Part shown: positions 52,920 through 60,020 of the stretch, piece by piece | Position numbering within the stretch: position 1 is the stretch's first letter | How the letters are laid out: each line of letters opens with the position of its first letter | Assembly: GCA_949502025.1 (NCBI GenBank) | Contig: CATBCG010000025.1 | Coordinates: forward strand, 1 to 64,000 | Direction: 5' to 3' | Source of the DNA: MGBC131033 sp910585655 | GTDB lineage: Bacteria; Bacillota; Clostridia; Lachnospirales; Lachnospiraceae | Length of the DNA stretch: 64,000 nt | Translations under genes and position numbers: made by a program | The notes under the pieces: model-generated | The model's database searches: none | Told to the model about the DNA's origin: nothing | Seen by the model: the letters and a program-made list of their open reading frames with translations, nothing else

Positions 52920-53124
52920 TTATCCACATTATCCACAGCCTTATCAACAGCGCTTTTTGTGACAGGCTGTGGATTTCTTTGTGCAAATCCACTTTTTCTA
53001 CAGGAATAGAGCGGATTTTCTCCTTTTCGCATAAAATGTGCGTTTTCTCGACAAATTCCTTTTTTTTCTTTTTTAACTTGTCCTGTTATCCACACTATCC
53101 ACATTATCCACAATTTCATCCACG
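52920..53124 (+). promoter_or_regulatory. Cluster of DnaA boxes in two groups
   Basis: Perfect TTATCCACA boxes lie at 52920-52928, 52929-52937, 53086-53094 and 53104-53112. One-mismatch boxes lie at 52941-52949 (TTATCAACA) and 53095-53103 (CTATCCACA); weaker ones lie at 53116-53124 and, inverted, at 52968-52976. Within each group boxes abut with a 9-base period. A T-rich stretch (about 53059-53078) lies just before the second group. The dnaD- and dnaI-like genes follow, so this may be a DnaA-controlled promoter region, a titration site or an origin-like element. Confidence 0.8.
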
Positions 53125-53138
53125 GTCTTTTCCCCCTA

Positions 53139-53167
53139 TTTTCAAACTGGAAAATCTGTGCTATACT
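53139..53167 (+). promoter_or_regulatory. Probable promoter of the dnaD-like gene
   Basis: TTTTCA (53139-53144), 17 bases, TATACT (53162-53167). It lies 15 bases after the last DnaA box and 69 bases before the ATG at 53236. Confidence 0.5.
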
Positions 53168-53235
53168 CATAGAGCGCAGTCGTCCGGTATACTCCGGCGG
53201 CTGCCCAAAACAACAAATAAAAGGGGAGTCTATTT

Positions 53236-54393
53236 ATGGGAATCGCAATTTCAGGTGGGAACCACTGCAGTGTCACCGTCATATCCAACCGGTTTATCGA
53301 CCATTTTATGCCTCATGCGAACGGCACCTGTGTAAAAACCTATCTTTACCTGCTGCGCCAGCTATCTATGCCAAGCACGGCAGAGCTGTCCATTTCTTCT
53401 ATCGCCGCTTCCTTAGGGGATACGGAGGGAGACATTCTGCGCTCTGTCGCCTGGTTAGAGCAATATGGCTTGATTCAAGTTTCCCGCGCCGAAGGAGAAG
53501 CTTCCGAGGGAGAAATTACCAGGATCACCTTGTTGGATCTGGGCGGCGGTGGGCATACTTCTGTTGTGGAGGTTCCCGTTATGAATCTTCCTGTAATAGA
53601 CATTCCTGTTATACAAAGCATTTCGCCTGCTGCTTCCCTGGCTCCTGTCGTAGACGAGCCTCCTGTCGAGCAAAAGAAGCCGGATTTGGAAATCCCTACT
53701 TACTCCAAATCTCAGATTGAAAAGCTTTCTTCTAATGAAGAGGTCAAATGGATCATGAGTATTGCCGAACGGTATTTAGAGCGTCTGCTCAATCCTGCCG
53801 ATATTCAGTTGATCGTTTATTTATACGAAAGCGCAGGTTTTTCCGCTGATTTGATTTTATATCTATACGAATACTGCGCCTCTCGTGATAAAAAAAGTCC
53901 TTCCTATATCGAAAAGGTAGCGCTTAACTGGGCGCAGGAAGGCATCAGTACCGTAGAGCAGGCAGAGACCTCCTCCTTTAAATACAACGCACACTATCAG
54001 GCTGTCGTCCGGGCTTTCGGCATGAACCGCACCCCTGGCGCCGCCGAACAAAGCTATATCGACCGCTGGGCAAAGAAATTCGGCTTTTCTGCCGATATGA
54101 TAGAGGAAGCGTGCAGCCGTTCCTTACTTTCCACCCAGCGTCCGGATTTTAAATATGCTGACCGTATCCTGGAAAACTGGCATAAAAAAGGTATTACGAC
54201 AAAGCAGGATATTTTACGAGCCGATCAGATCCACAGTCAGACCGTGGCGCGAACCGCCGCCAATAAAACCGAAAACTTTTCCAGAGCCGTACCAAAAAAC
54301 AACAACCGATTCAACGCCTTTCCACAGCGGAACTATTCGGGGGAGGAATATTCCTCTATGGAGCAGCGCCTTTTAAACCGCAGCGGAAGCTAA
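53236..54393 (+). CDS. DnaD-domain replication protein
   Basis: The N-terminal 90 residues form a winged helix (FIDHFMPHANGTCVKTYLYL, SISSIAASLGDTEGDILRSVAWLEQYGLI). A Pro/Val-rich linker follows, then two DnaB_2/DnaD C-terminal units (about 165-235 with ADIQLIVYLYESAGFSADLIL; about 250-320 with YIDRWAKKFGFSADMIEEAC and ADRILENWHKKGI). DnaD/DnaB-type proteins help DnaA open the origin and load helicase. The next gene encodes the DnaI/DnaC-like loader, 45 bases on. AAAGGGGAG precedes the start. Confidence 0.88.
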   Translation: MGIAISGGNHCSVTVISNRFIDHFMPHANGTCVKTYLYLLRQLSMPSTAELSISSIAASLGDTEGDILRSVAWLEQYGLIQVSRAEGEASEGEITRITLLDLGGGGHTSVVEVPVMNLPVIDIPVIQSISPAASLAPVVDEPPVEQKKPDLEIPTYSKSQIEKLSSNEEVKWIMSIAERYLERLLNPADIQLIVYLYESAGFSADLILYLYEYCASRDKKSPSYIEKVALNWAQEGISTVEQAETSSFKYNAHYQAVVRAFGMNRTPGAAEQSYIDRWAKKFGFSADMIEEACSRSLLSTQRPDFKYADRILENWHKKGITTKQDILRADQIHSQTVARTAANKTENFSRAVPKNNNRFNAFPQRNYSGEEYSSMEQRLLNRSGS

Positions 54394-54438
54394 TACCAGA
54401 AGCAAACTATCATGCCTCATTGTAAGGGGAGGGCAACT

Positions 54439-55425
54439 ATGGGATTACAAAATTACCAATATAACCGTATCTTACGGGAATATGACAGCCGCAGACAGCA
54501 GGTCAAATGGGAGTTAGATCAGCGTACCGAACAGGTCTACGCCGAGCTTCCAGAACTAGAGCAGCTAGACCAGGAACTGATTTCCGGCTCTATTCAGTGC
54601 GCAAGGCTCGTCCTCTCCGGGGATGACGCCGCTTTAGATTCCCTCAAGGAACGAAACGAAGCACTTTCTGCCAAAAAGAAGCTCCTTTTAAGAAAAGCCG
54701 GTTTCTCCGAGAACTACTTAGAGCCTTGGTTTTACTGCCCGGACTGTCAGGATACCGGGCATATCGGGAATCAAAAATGTCATTGCTTTAAGCAGGCTAT
54801 TGTCGATCTGCTTTATGACCAATCCAACCTGCGGCATTCTTTAAAACGCGAAAATTTTGACACCTTTCAGCTTGCCTATTATTCCGACCAGTATACGGAG
54901 GAATCAACAGGACTGACGCCTCGTGCCAACGCCGGACGGGCTCTGCAAACCTGCCGTAGTTTTATTGAAAACTTTGATTCTTCCTATGAAAATCTGCTGC
55001 TTTACGGCAATACCGGAGTAGGCAAAACCTTTCTTGCCAACTGCATTGCCAAGGAGCTGTTAGATCATTCCCATACGGTCATTTACCTCACGGCTTTTCA
55101 GCTTTTTGATGCGCTGGAAAAATATGCCTTCCAGAAACGGGAAGATCCGGAGGCAGAGGCGTCCTTAGATTATATTTTAGACTGTGATCTGCTCATTATC
55201 GATGATTTGGGAACGGAGGTCAACAACACCTTTATTACCAGCCGTCTATACCTTTGCTTAAACGAACGGGATCTGCGCCAGAACTCGACTGTCATTTCCA
55301 CCAATCTTTCTCTGGACGATTTAAGCCGGAACTACAGCGAGCGTATTTTTTCCCGGCTGACGATGAATTATACATTGGTGAAACTTGTAGGAGAAGATAT
55401 CCGTCTCCAAAAAGCGTTTGCTTAA
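54439..55425 (+). CDS. DnaI/DnaC-like helicase loader ATPase
   Basis: The start at 54439 follows AAGGGGAGGGC. The 328-residue protein has a helical N-terminus, a zinc-binding knuckle CPDCQDTGHIGNQKCHC near residue 95, and an AAA+ domain with Walker A LLYGNTGVGKTFLANC and Walker B LLIIDDLGTEV; NLSLDDLSRNYSERIFSRL is the sensor/arginine finger region. It should load the replicative helicase together with the DnaD-like protein upstream. Confidence 0.9.
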   Translation: MGLQNYQYNRILREYDSRRQQVKWELDQRTEQVYAELPELEQLDQELISGSIQCARLVLSGDDAALDSLKERNEALSAKKKLLLRKAGFSENYLEPWFYCPDCQDTGHIGNQKCHCFKQAIVDLLYDQSNLRHSLKRENFDTFQLAYYSDQYTEESTGLTPRANAGRALQTCRSFIENFDSSYENLLLYGNTGVGKTFLANCIAKELLDHSHTVIYLTAFQLFDALEKYAFQKREDPEAEASLDYILDCDLLIIDDLGTEVNNTFITSRLYLCLNERDLRQNSTVISTNLSLDDLSRNYSERIFSRLTMNYTLVKLVGEDIRLQKAFA

Positions 55426-55524
55426 ATCGCTGCATAATGCGCTTTAAACTGCCTTAAATACACAAACATAATAAAACTACTGTAAAATTATCTGTAAAAG
55501 AACATAATAGTCTGCCGATTTTTC

Positions 55525-55554
55525 TTGACGAACAGTAGGTAGAAATGATATAAC
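55525..55554 (+). promoter_or_regulatory. Promoter of prs
   Basis: TTGACG (55525-55530), 18 bases, TATAAC (55549-55554) with TG just before it, 43 bases before the prs start. Confidence 0.65.
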
Positions 55555-55597
55555 GTAAGTGTAGGATTCACAACACATTCACGGAGGAGAATCGATC

Positions 55598-56767
55598 ATG
55601 CCACAAGAACATTATATTGAAACCATTCCAGTAGGTCCTCTTGGCATTGTTGCCACCAAGAGCTGCGAAAGTCTGGGGAAAAAGGTCAATGACTACATTG
55701 TTTCCTGGCGCAACAAACGGGACAATGAGCATACCTCTACGATTGCTTTTGCAGGCTATCAGCGGGATTCCTATCTGGTAGACGCCGACTGCCCTCGTTT
55801 TGGCTCCGGCGAAGCAAAGGGTGTACTCCGAACCTCTATCCGGGGAGATGATCTGTACATTATGGTCGATGTATGCAATTACAGTCTGACCTATTCTATC
55901 TGTGGACATGAAAACCATATGTCGCCAGACGATCACTACCAGGATCTAAAGAGACTGATTGCCGCCGCCAGCGGCAAAGCACACCGGATCACCGTCATTA
56001 TGCCGTTTCTGTATGAAAGCCGCCAGCATCGGCGCAGCACCCGTGAATCCCTGGACTGCGCTCTGGCTCTGCAGGAGCTGACCGCCATGGGAGTAGACAG
56101 TATCATTACCTTTGATGCCCATGATCCGCGCGTACAGAACGCAATCCCTTTAAAAAGCTTTGAGACGATTATGCCGACCTATCAGTTTATCAAGGCGCTA
56201 CTTAAAAACGTGCCGGATATCCGTACCGACGCTGACCATATGATGGTGATCAGCCCGGATGAAGGCGCAATGGCGCGGGCGGTATATTTCGGCAATGTGC
56301 TGGGCGTAGACGTAGGCATGTTCTACAAGCGCCGGGATTACTCCACTATCGTAGATGGTCGTAATCCAATCGTCGCACATGAATATCTGGGCGGTCATTT
56401 AGAAGGAAAAGACGTGATTATTGTAGACGATATGATTTCCTCTGGCGAAAGCATGTTAGACGTTGCTAGAGAGCTGAAAAAGCGCCATGCAGGCAATATC
56501 TATGTTGCCTCTACGTTTGGTCTGTTTACCAACGGTCTGGAAAAATTTGACGAAGCCTATGCTGACGGTCTGATTTACCGTGTATTGACTACCAACCTGG
56601 TCTACCAGACCGACGAACTGCTTTCGCGTCCTTATTACATCAATGTGGACATGAGCAAATACATTGCACTGCTGATTGACACCTTAAACCACGATGCTTC
56701 TATTAGCGAGCTGTTAAGTCCCACCACTCGAATTCGTACGATTTTAAAGAAATACGGTCAGCGCTAA
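55598..56767 (+). CDS. prs: Ribose-phosphate pyrophosphokinase, long form
   Basis: The enzyme makes PRPP from ribose 5-phosphate and ATP. The ATP/ribose part has VIMPFLYESRQHRRSTRESL and ITFDAHDPRVQNAI; the PRPP loop is VIIVDDMISSGESMLD. At 389 residues it is about 70 longer than the usual 310-320, with extra sequence at the N-terminus (FAGYQRDSYLVDADCPRFG) and internally. CGGAGGAG precedes the start. It supplies PRPP for the Hpt reaction and all nucleotide and His/Trp synthesis. In Bacillus prs also lies in this part of the chromosome. Confidence 0.9.
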   Translation: MPQEHYIETIPVGPLGIVATKSCESLGKKVNDYIVSWRNKRDNEHTSTIAFAGYQRDSYLVDADCPRFGSGEAKGVLRTSIRGDDLYIMVDVCNYSLTYSICGHENHMSPDDHYQDLKRLIAAASGKAHRITVIMPFLYESRQHRRSTRESLDCALALQELTAMGVDSIITFDAHDPRVQNAIPLKSFETIMPTYQFIKALLKNVPDIRTDADHMMVISPDEGAMARAVYFGNVLGVDVGMFYKRRDYSTIVDGRNPIVAHEYLGGHLEGKDVIIVDDMISSGESMLDVARELKKRHAGNIYVASTFGLFTNGLEKFDEAYADGLIYRVLTTNLVYQTDELLSRPYYINVDMSKYIALLIDTLNHDASISELLSPTTRIRTILKKYGQR

Positions 56768-56804
56768 GGTGTATTTGCGTACTTGATTTTATACACAAAT
56801 TTAC

Positions 56805-56833
56805 TTGTCAAACGGCTTCTTTTATATTAAAAT
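56805..56833 (+). promoter_or_regulatory. Promoter of the ferredoxin gene
   Basis: TTGTCA (56805-56810), 17 bases, TAAAAT (56828-56833), 49 bases before the ATG. Confidence 0.65.
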
Positions 56834-56881
56834 AGAGGCGTAAAAAAGGAAACAAACTAAAAATAAAGGAGGATGACGATC

Positions 56882-57049
56882 ATGGCACATAAAATTACCG
56901 ATGCCTGCATCAGCTGCGGTTCCTGCGCTCCGGAATGCCCGGTAAGCGCTATTTCTGAGGGAGCAGAACATTTCGAGATCGATGCAGAAACCTGTATTGA
57001 CTGCGGCGCTTGCGCTGCTACCTGCCCAACCGGAGCTATCGAAGGTTAA
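56882..57049 (+). CDS. 2[4Fe-4S] ferredoxin
   Basis: A 55-residue clostridial ferredoxin with two CxxCxxCxxxC-P clusters: ACISCGSCAPECPVSAI and TCIDCGACAATCPTGAI, symmetric around a short acidic middle. It carries electrons at low potential in anaerobic metabolism, for example for pyruvate:ferredoxin oxidoreductase, hydrogenase or Rnf. AAAGGAGG lies just before the ATG. It stands alone between its own promoter and terminator. Confidence 0.96.
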   Translation: MAHKITDACISCGSCAPECPVSAISEGAEHFEIDAETCIDCGACAATCPTGAIEG

Positions 57050-57064
57050 TCAAAAAAGGGCTTT

Positions 57065-57096
57065 GCCGTCCCCTGGTTTATATCATGGGGGACGGC
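57065..57096 (+). terminator. Terminator of the ferredoxin gene
   Basis: A 9-10 bp GC stem (GCCGTCCCC with GGGGACGGC) with a 14-base loop, 16 bases after the stop codon. The T-run is weak (ATTCTGACTTTT). Confidence 0.7.
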
Positions 57097-57219
57097 ATTC
57101 TGACTTTTCCACCATTCTTTTATAAACTCTGTTTTGTTTTTCAAAAGTTACTTAACTATAAAAATCCCTTATTTTTACTGAAAAAATGAATATACCATTT
57201 TCAAATATGATAGATATAT

Positions 57220-57612
57220 GATTAGATTTCGTGCGCCGTATTGTCAGGAGGAAGAAGAGTATATCGATCTGATTCCGATTCTGAAAGACTTATATTATGA
57301 TATAAATGAATTTTAGCACCAATAAAGGAAGTGAAGATTCAATATAATTGATTGCAAGGCTGTCGCAGAGAATTCTAATATGATTATTAACGGTTATGCG
57401 TTTACGAAAGAAGGTAAAACGATAAGAGTATGGAATCTAAATAATCCTGAAATGGTCAGAATACAGTAAAAATGGATTTTATTAAAAATAAAAAATCCCT
57501 GCCATTCCCTGTTTTGTTGAAGAAACCGTCTGGTTATATGTTGGAACAACGAAGGAAAGAGAAAAATTTGAAACAGACCAATAATGTCCTTCCAGAAAGA
57601 AAAAAGAAATGA
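57220..57612 (+). pseudogene. Stretch of decayed gene fragments
   Basis: Short open pieces in different frames suggest lost genes. One at 57220-57315 encodes MIRFRAPYC, then EYIDLIPILKDLYYDINEF. A startless piece ending at 57469 has NMIINGYAFTKEGKTIRVWN. One at 57472-57612 is a 46-codon frame (MDFIKNKKSLPFPVLLKK) that overlaps, in another frame, EETVWLYVGTTKEREKFE. None has a convincing start and ribosome site together. I cannot name the parent genes. The rest of 57097-57775 shows nothing else. Confidence 0.4.
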
Positions 57613-57775
57613 TAAGCTAATGACAGCAGCAAAAAAGTTCTGAAAATAATGTCTGTCAGTTTCTTATTTTATCGAAAATTCATTCTATCGACTTATTATT
57701 TCTGATTTATTCTAAGTTTATTTTCAGACAAATAGCGACAACACTGATATAAAGTAGAAGAAGTGAGAAAGTTTT

Positions 57776-58972
57776 ATGAAAGAATTAATGAAAAAAGTAT
57801 TGTGCATGGTTTTAATTTGTAGTATTCTATTTGGAACTGGTACTATAGTCCATGCTCAGGAAGAAGCAACCGATGAGATTGATATTGAAAAAATGATGAC
57901 CGATGCTGCTTTGGATTGGGCAGAAACATTTCAGCCGGACATAGAATATCAAATCAGAGAAGTAATACCAGTTTATAATGTAAATGATGTCATTGCTTCT
58001 TATTACATTACCTATATAAAAGAGAATGCTCCGGCTGGCTATATCGTATTGACCATAGAGGATGAAGCAATAGAAGTTTTAGAGTTTTCTTTTGAGGGGG
58101 AAATTGATCTTTACGGGCAGTTAAAAGGCGGTGTAGATAGTCAGACAGCACAGGTGAGTGAACCTAAAATGTATTCTGCCAGTCCATTTGAATATTTTGT
58201 AAAAGATCAGAATGGGGATTATTATGGAGCAGAACAGGTAAAAGTGACAGAAGAAGATTGGAAGGATGGTGCAAAATCCTACCAGGACAGTATCAAAGCA
58301 AGACAAGCGGAAAATCGGTTTTTGGCTACAGAAAATATTGCAAAGGCAAGTTCTATTACTGATGCAGGAGAGCCAATGATAAATTCGCTTTCTGGATACT
58401 CCATTTCTGAGGATGGAATTCTTTCTAGACACGTGGGGTATTCATCAACTTATATTAAAGGTTTAACAGGAAAATATGCATGTAGAGTAGTGGCACTAAC
58501 AGAAATAGCTGCTCAAAAAAGTATTTTATTAAATAATTCTGTTGCAGATACTTTTAACTCACTTTGGGACTTAACATCAACTACAGCTTCTATAGTTAAC
58601 AAGGAAGAAATTGTATATGGAGGAACAAAGTTGTATGGGCTAAGAGAAGGGATGATTCTTTTTTGTAATCGGCAAGGAAAAGAGTGCTTTGACTATTTGA
58701 AAATTTCTCCTTCTTATACCTATATAAGAGATGCGGTTAAAAACGGTATGTCTGGGATGTTAAATTATGTGTATGATCAAACGAATGAAAACGGTGAAAA
58801 GGAAGAAACAGGACATGCAGTATCTGTAATTGGGTATTGTTCTGCAAAAAAGAATAATGTAACAAAAAATTTTGTTAAAGTTTATGATGGGTGGAATAAT
58901 AATTGGCGTTACTTTAATTTGAGTGATTATACTTTTAAGGCTTATAATTATATTCAGTTCAGTATTTATTAA
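57776..58972 (+). CDS. Secreted papain-like (C39/C10-type) cysteine peptidase homologue
   Basis: A signal peptide (about 1-27, ending TIVHA) is followed by a propeptide-like beta-rich region (about 30-180) and a C-terminal catalytic-type domain. The probable nucleophile is Cys236 in KYACRVVALTEIAAQ; the base is His347 in EETGHAVSVIGYC; the acid or amide is in VYDGWNNNWRYFN (371-376). This spacing fits the papain-like fold of streptopain or C39 peptidases, but the residue before Cys that helps the oxyanion hole is not clear. The gene is AT-rich and stands alone, followed by a large inverted repeat. It may act on peptides outside the cell or be a bacteriocin-like or adhesion factor. Confidence 0.7.
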   Translation: MKELMKKVLCMVLICSILFGTGTIVHAQEEATDEIDIEKMMTDAALDWAETFQPDIEYQIREVIPVYNVNDVIASYYITYIKENAPAGYIVLTIEDEAIEVLEFSFEGEIDLYGQLKGGVDSQTAQVSEPKMYSASPFEYFVKDQNGDYYGAEQVKVTEEDWKDGAKSYQDSIKARQAENRFLATENIAKASSITDAGEPMINSLSGYSISEDGILSRHVGYSSTYIKGLTGKYACRVVALTEIAAQKSILLNNSVADTFNSLWDLTSTTASIVNKEEIVYGGTKLYGLREGMILFCNRQGKECFDYLKISPSYTYIRDAVKNGMSGMLNYVYDQTNENGEKEETGHAVSVIGYCSAKKNNVTKNFVKVYDGWNNNWRYFNLSDYTFKAYNYIQFSIY

Positions 58973-59020
58973 AAGATTTTGTTTGTAAACTTTTCAACAA
59001 ACTATTTTTAATTACTATCT

Positions 59021-59070
59021 ACCTAACGAATCAGAGGAGCGTATCTATAAGGCTATTTGATTCGTTAGGT
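59021..59070 (+). terminator. 13-bp perfect inverted repeat, likely terminator
   Basis: ACCTAACGAATCA (59021-59033) and TGATTCGTTAGGT (59058-59070) enclose a 24-base loop and are followed by ATTATAATAA. It lies 48 bases after the papain-like gene. The long loop and lack of a clean T-run leave other roles open. Confidence 0.5.
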
Positions 59071-59162
59071 ATTATAATAAACAGAAACTTTTTTAGCTAG
59101 TATGAATCTTGTATGGATCTTTAAATTACATTTGTACAAAATAATAGAAACAAGGAGTTTAT

Positions 59163-59669
59163 ATGAAAAAATACCGGAAATATAGCATTTTACTCATACC
59201 TGGAAGTATCATTTTGATTGTGATTTTCGGATTCGTGTATCAAAAATGGAATCAACCAGATGAAAGGGAAATTATAGTAACATTAGAGGAAAACAAAATA
59301 GAAAAGATAGTATGCACTAATGCGTATTTCCCAAGAGAAAAAAATGTCATTCTAACAGATTCCGAAAGTATTAAAATTCTTTGCGAAGAGTTTCAAAAAG
59401 TAACCTTTCAATATGTACCAAAATCCATAAAAGATAAACTATCTGAAATGAAAGAAAAAGTGGAAGAAAAAATAAAAGGAATGACAGTAGGAGGGTATTG
59501 TCAGTTATTAAAATTTTACTCTGAAGATTCTATATTATTGACGATAGAAATAGAAAGCGATACCAAATTAGTTCTTTATCGGAATGGCTATACCTATCGC
59601 TGTACTCTTCTGCAAGATTCAGAATTATCTAAGCGAATTTCTGATATGGTAGAGGAATATTGGGATTAG
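59163..59669 (+). CDS. Membrane-anchored protein of unknown function
   Basis: The 168-residue protein starts with a basic head and one hydrophobic helix (about 8-26, SILLIPGSIILIVIFGFVY), then a soluble, Lys/Glu-rich domain with alternating strands (IIVTLEENKIEKIVCTNAYF; LLTIEIESDTKLVLYRNGYT). AACAAGGAG precedes the ATG. I do not recognise the family. AT-rich composition matches the papain-like gene, so both may have come together. Confidence 0.7.
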   Translation: MKKYRKYSILLIPGSIILIVIFGFVYQKWNQPDEREIIVTLEENKIEKIVCTNAYFPREKNVILTDSESIKILCEEFQKVTFQYVPKSIKDKLSEMKEKVEEKIKGMTVGGYCQLLKFYSEDSILLTIEIESDTKLVLYRNGYTYRCTLLQDSELSKRISDMVEEYWD

Positions 59670-59722
59670 GGTATGGGATGAAAATTAAGATAGAACAAGG
59701 GGGGTACAAAATAATGGAAACA

Positions 59723-59833
59723 GGAATAATTCAGCGATTCTATGGCGTTTATCGTATAAATTACCTTCCTGACAGTTGCAGAAAACTTAAAAATCGTGGA
59801 AATGGCATCCCAGTTATCCTTCCACCATTTCAT
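59723..59833 (-). pseudogene. IS256-family transposase remnant
   Basis: About 37 residues match the conserved C-terminal part of IS256/Mutator transposases: WWKDNWDAISTIFKFSATVR, then KVIYTINAIESLN. The parent frame is broken on both sides, including a frameshift near 59833 beyond which another frame reads DLIAIGKATKKNAFFHEM. The rest of the element is gone. Confidence 0.7.
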
Positions 59834-59893
59834 GGAAAAAGGCATTCTTCTTTGTAGCCTTACCAATCGCAATCAAATCCGACTTTTCTTCCA

Positions 59894-59947
59894 AATCCGC
59901 TAGTCAGGAACATCCAAATCTATCCGCATGTTCCTGACCAGCGGATT
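59894..59947. repeat. 20-bp inverted repeat with 14-base loop
   Basis: AATCCGCTAGTCAGGAACAT (59894-59913) pairs with ATGTTCCTGACCAGCGGATT (59928-59947) with one mismatch. It lies between the IS256 remnant and the terminator of the AAA-ATPase genes. No T-run follows, so a role as mobile-element debris is as likely as termination. Confidence 0.6.
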
Positions 59948-59992
59948 CCTTTCCCGGAAGCAGCCGTATGCACAAAAGCAAAGCATTCCAGC

Positions 59993-60017
59993 AAAAAAAT
60001 ACCGACCATCCGGTATT
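59993..60017 (-). terminator. Terminator of the AAA-ATPase/nuclease genes
   Basis: On the minus strand AATACCG (60017-60011) pairs with CGGTATT (60004-59998) with a 6-base loop, followed by TTTTTT. It lies a few bases after the stop of the first copy. Confidence 0.85.
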
Positions 60018-60020
60018 CCC

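Noticed and set aside
55426..55597. Riboswitch before prs
   Set aside because: No known purine, PRPP or ppGpp motif is visible and the leader from the promoter is only about 40 bases.
59021..59070. Terminal inverted repeat of an insertion sequence
   Set aside because: Only one copy of the pair is seen, with a 24-base loop and no transposase between; a terminator behind the papain-like gene is simpler.
59660..59857. Short plus-strand frame after the membrane-anchored protein gene
   Set aside because: Its opposite strand carries recognisable IS256 transposase sequence, so this frame is the shadow.
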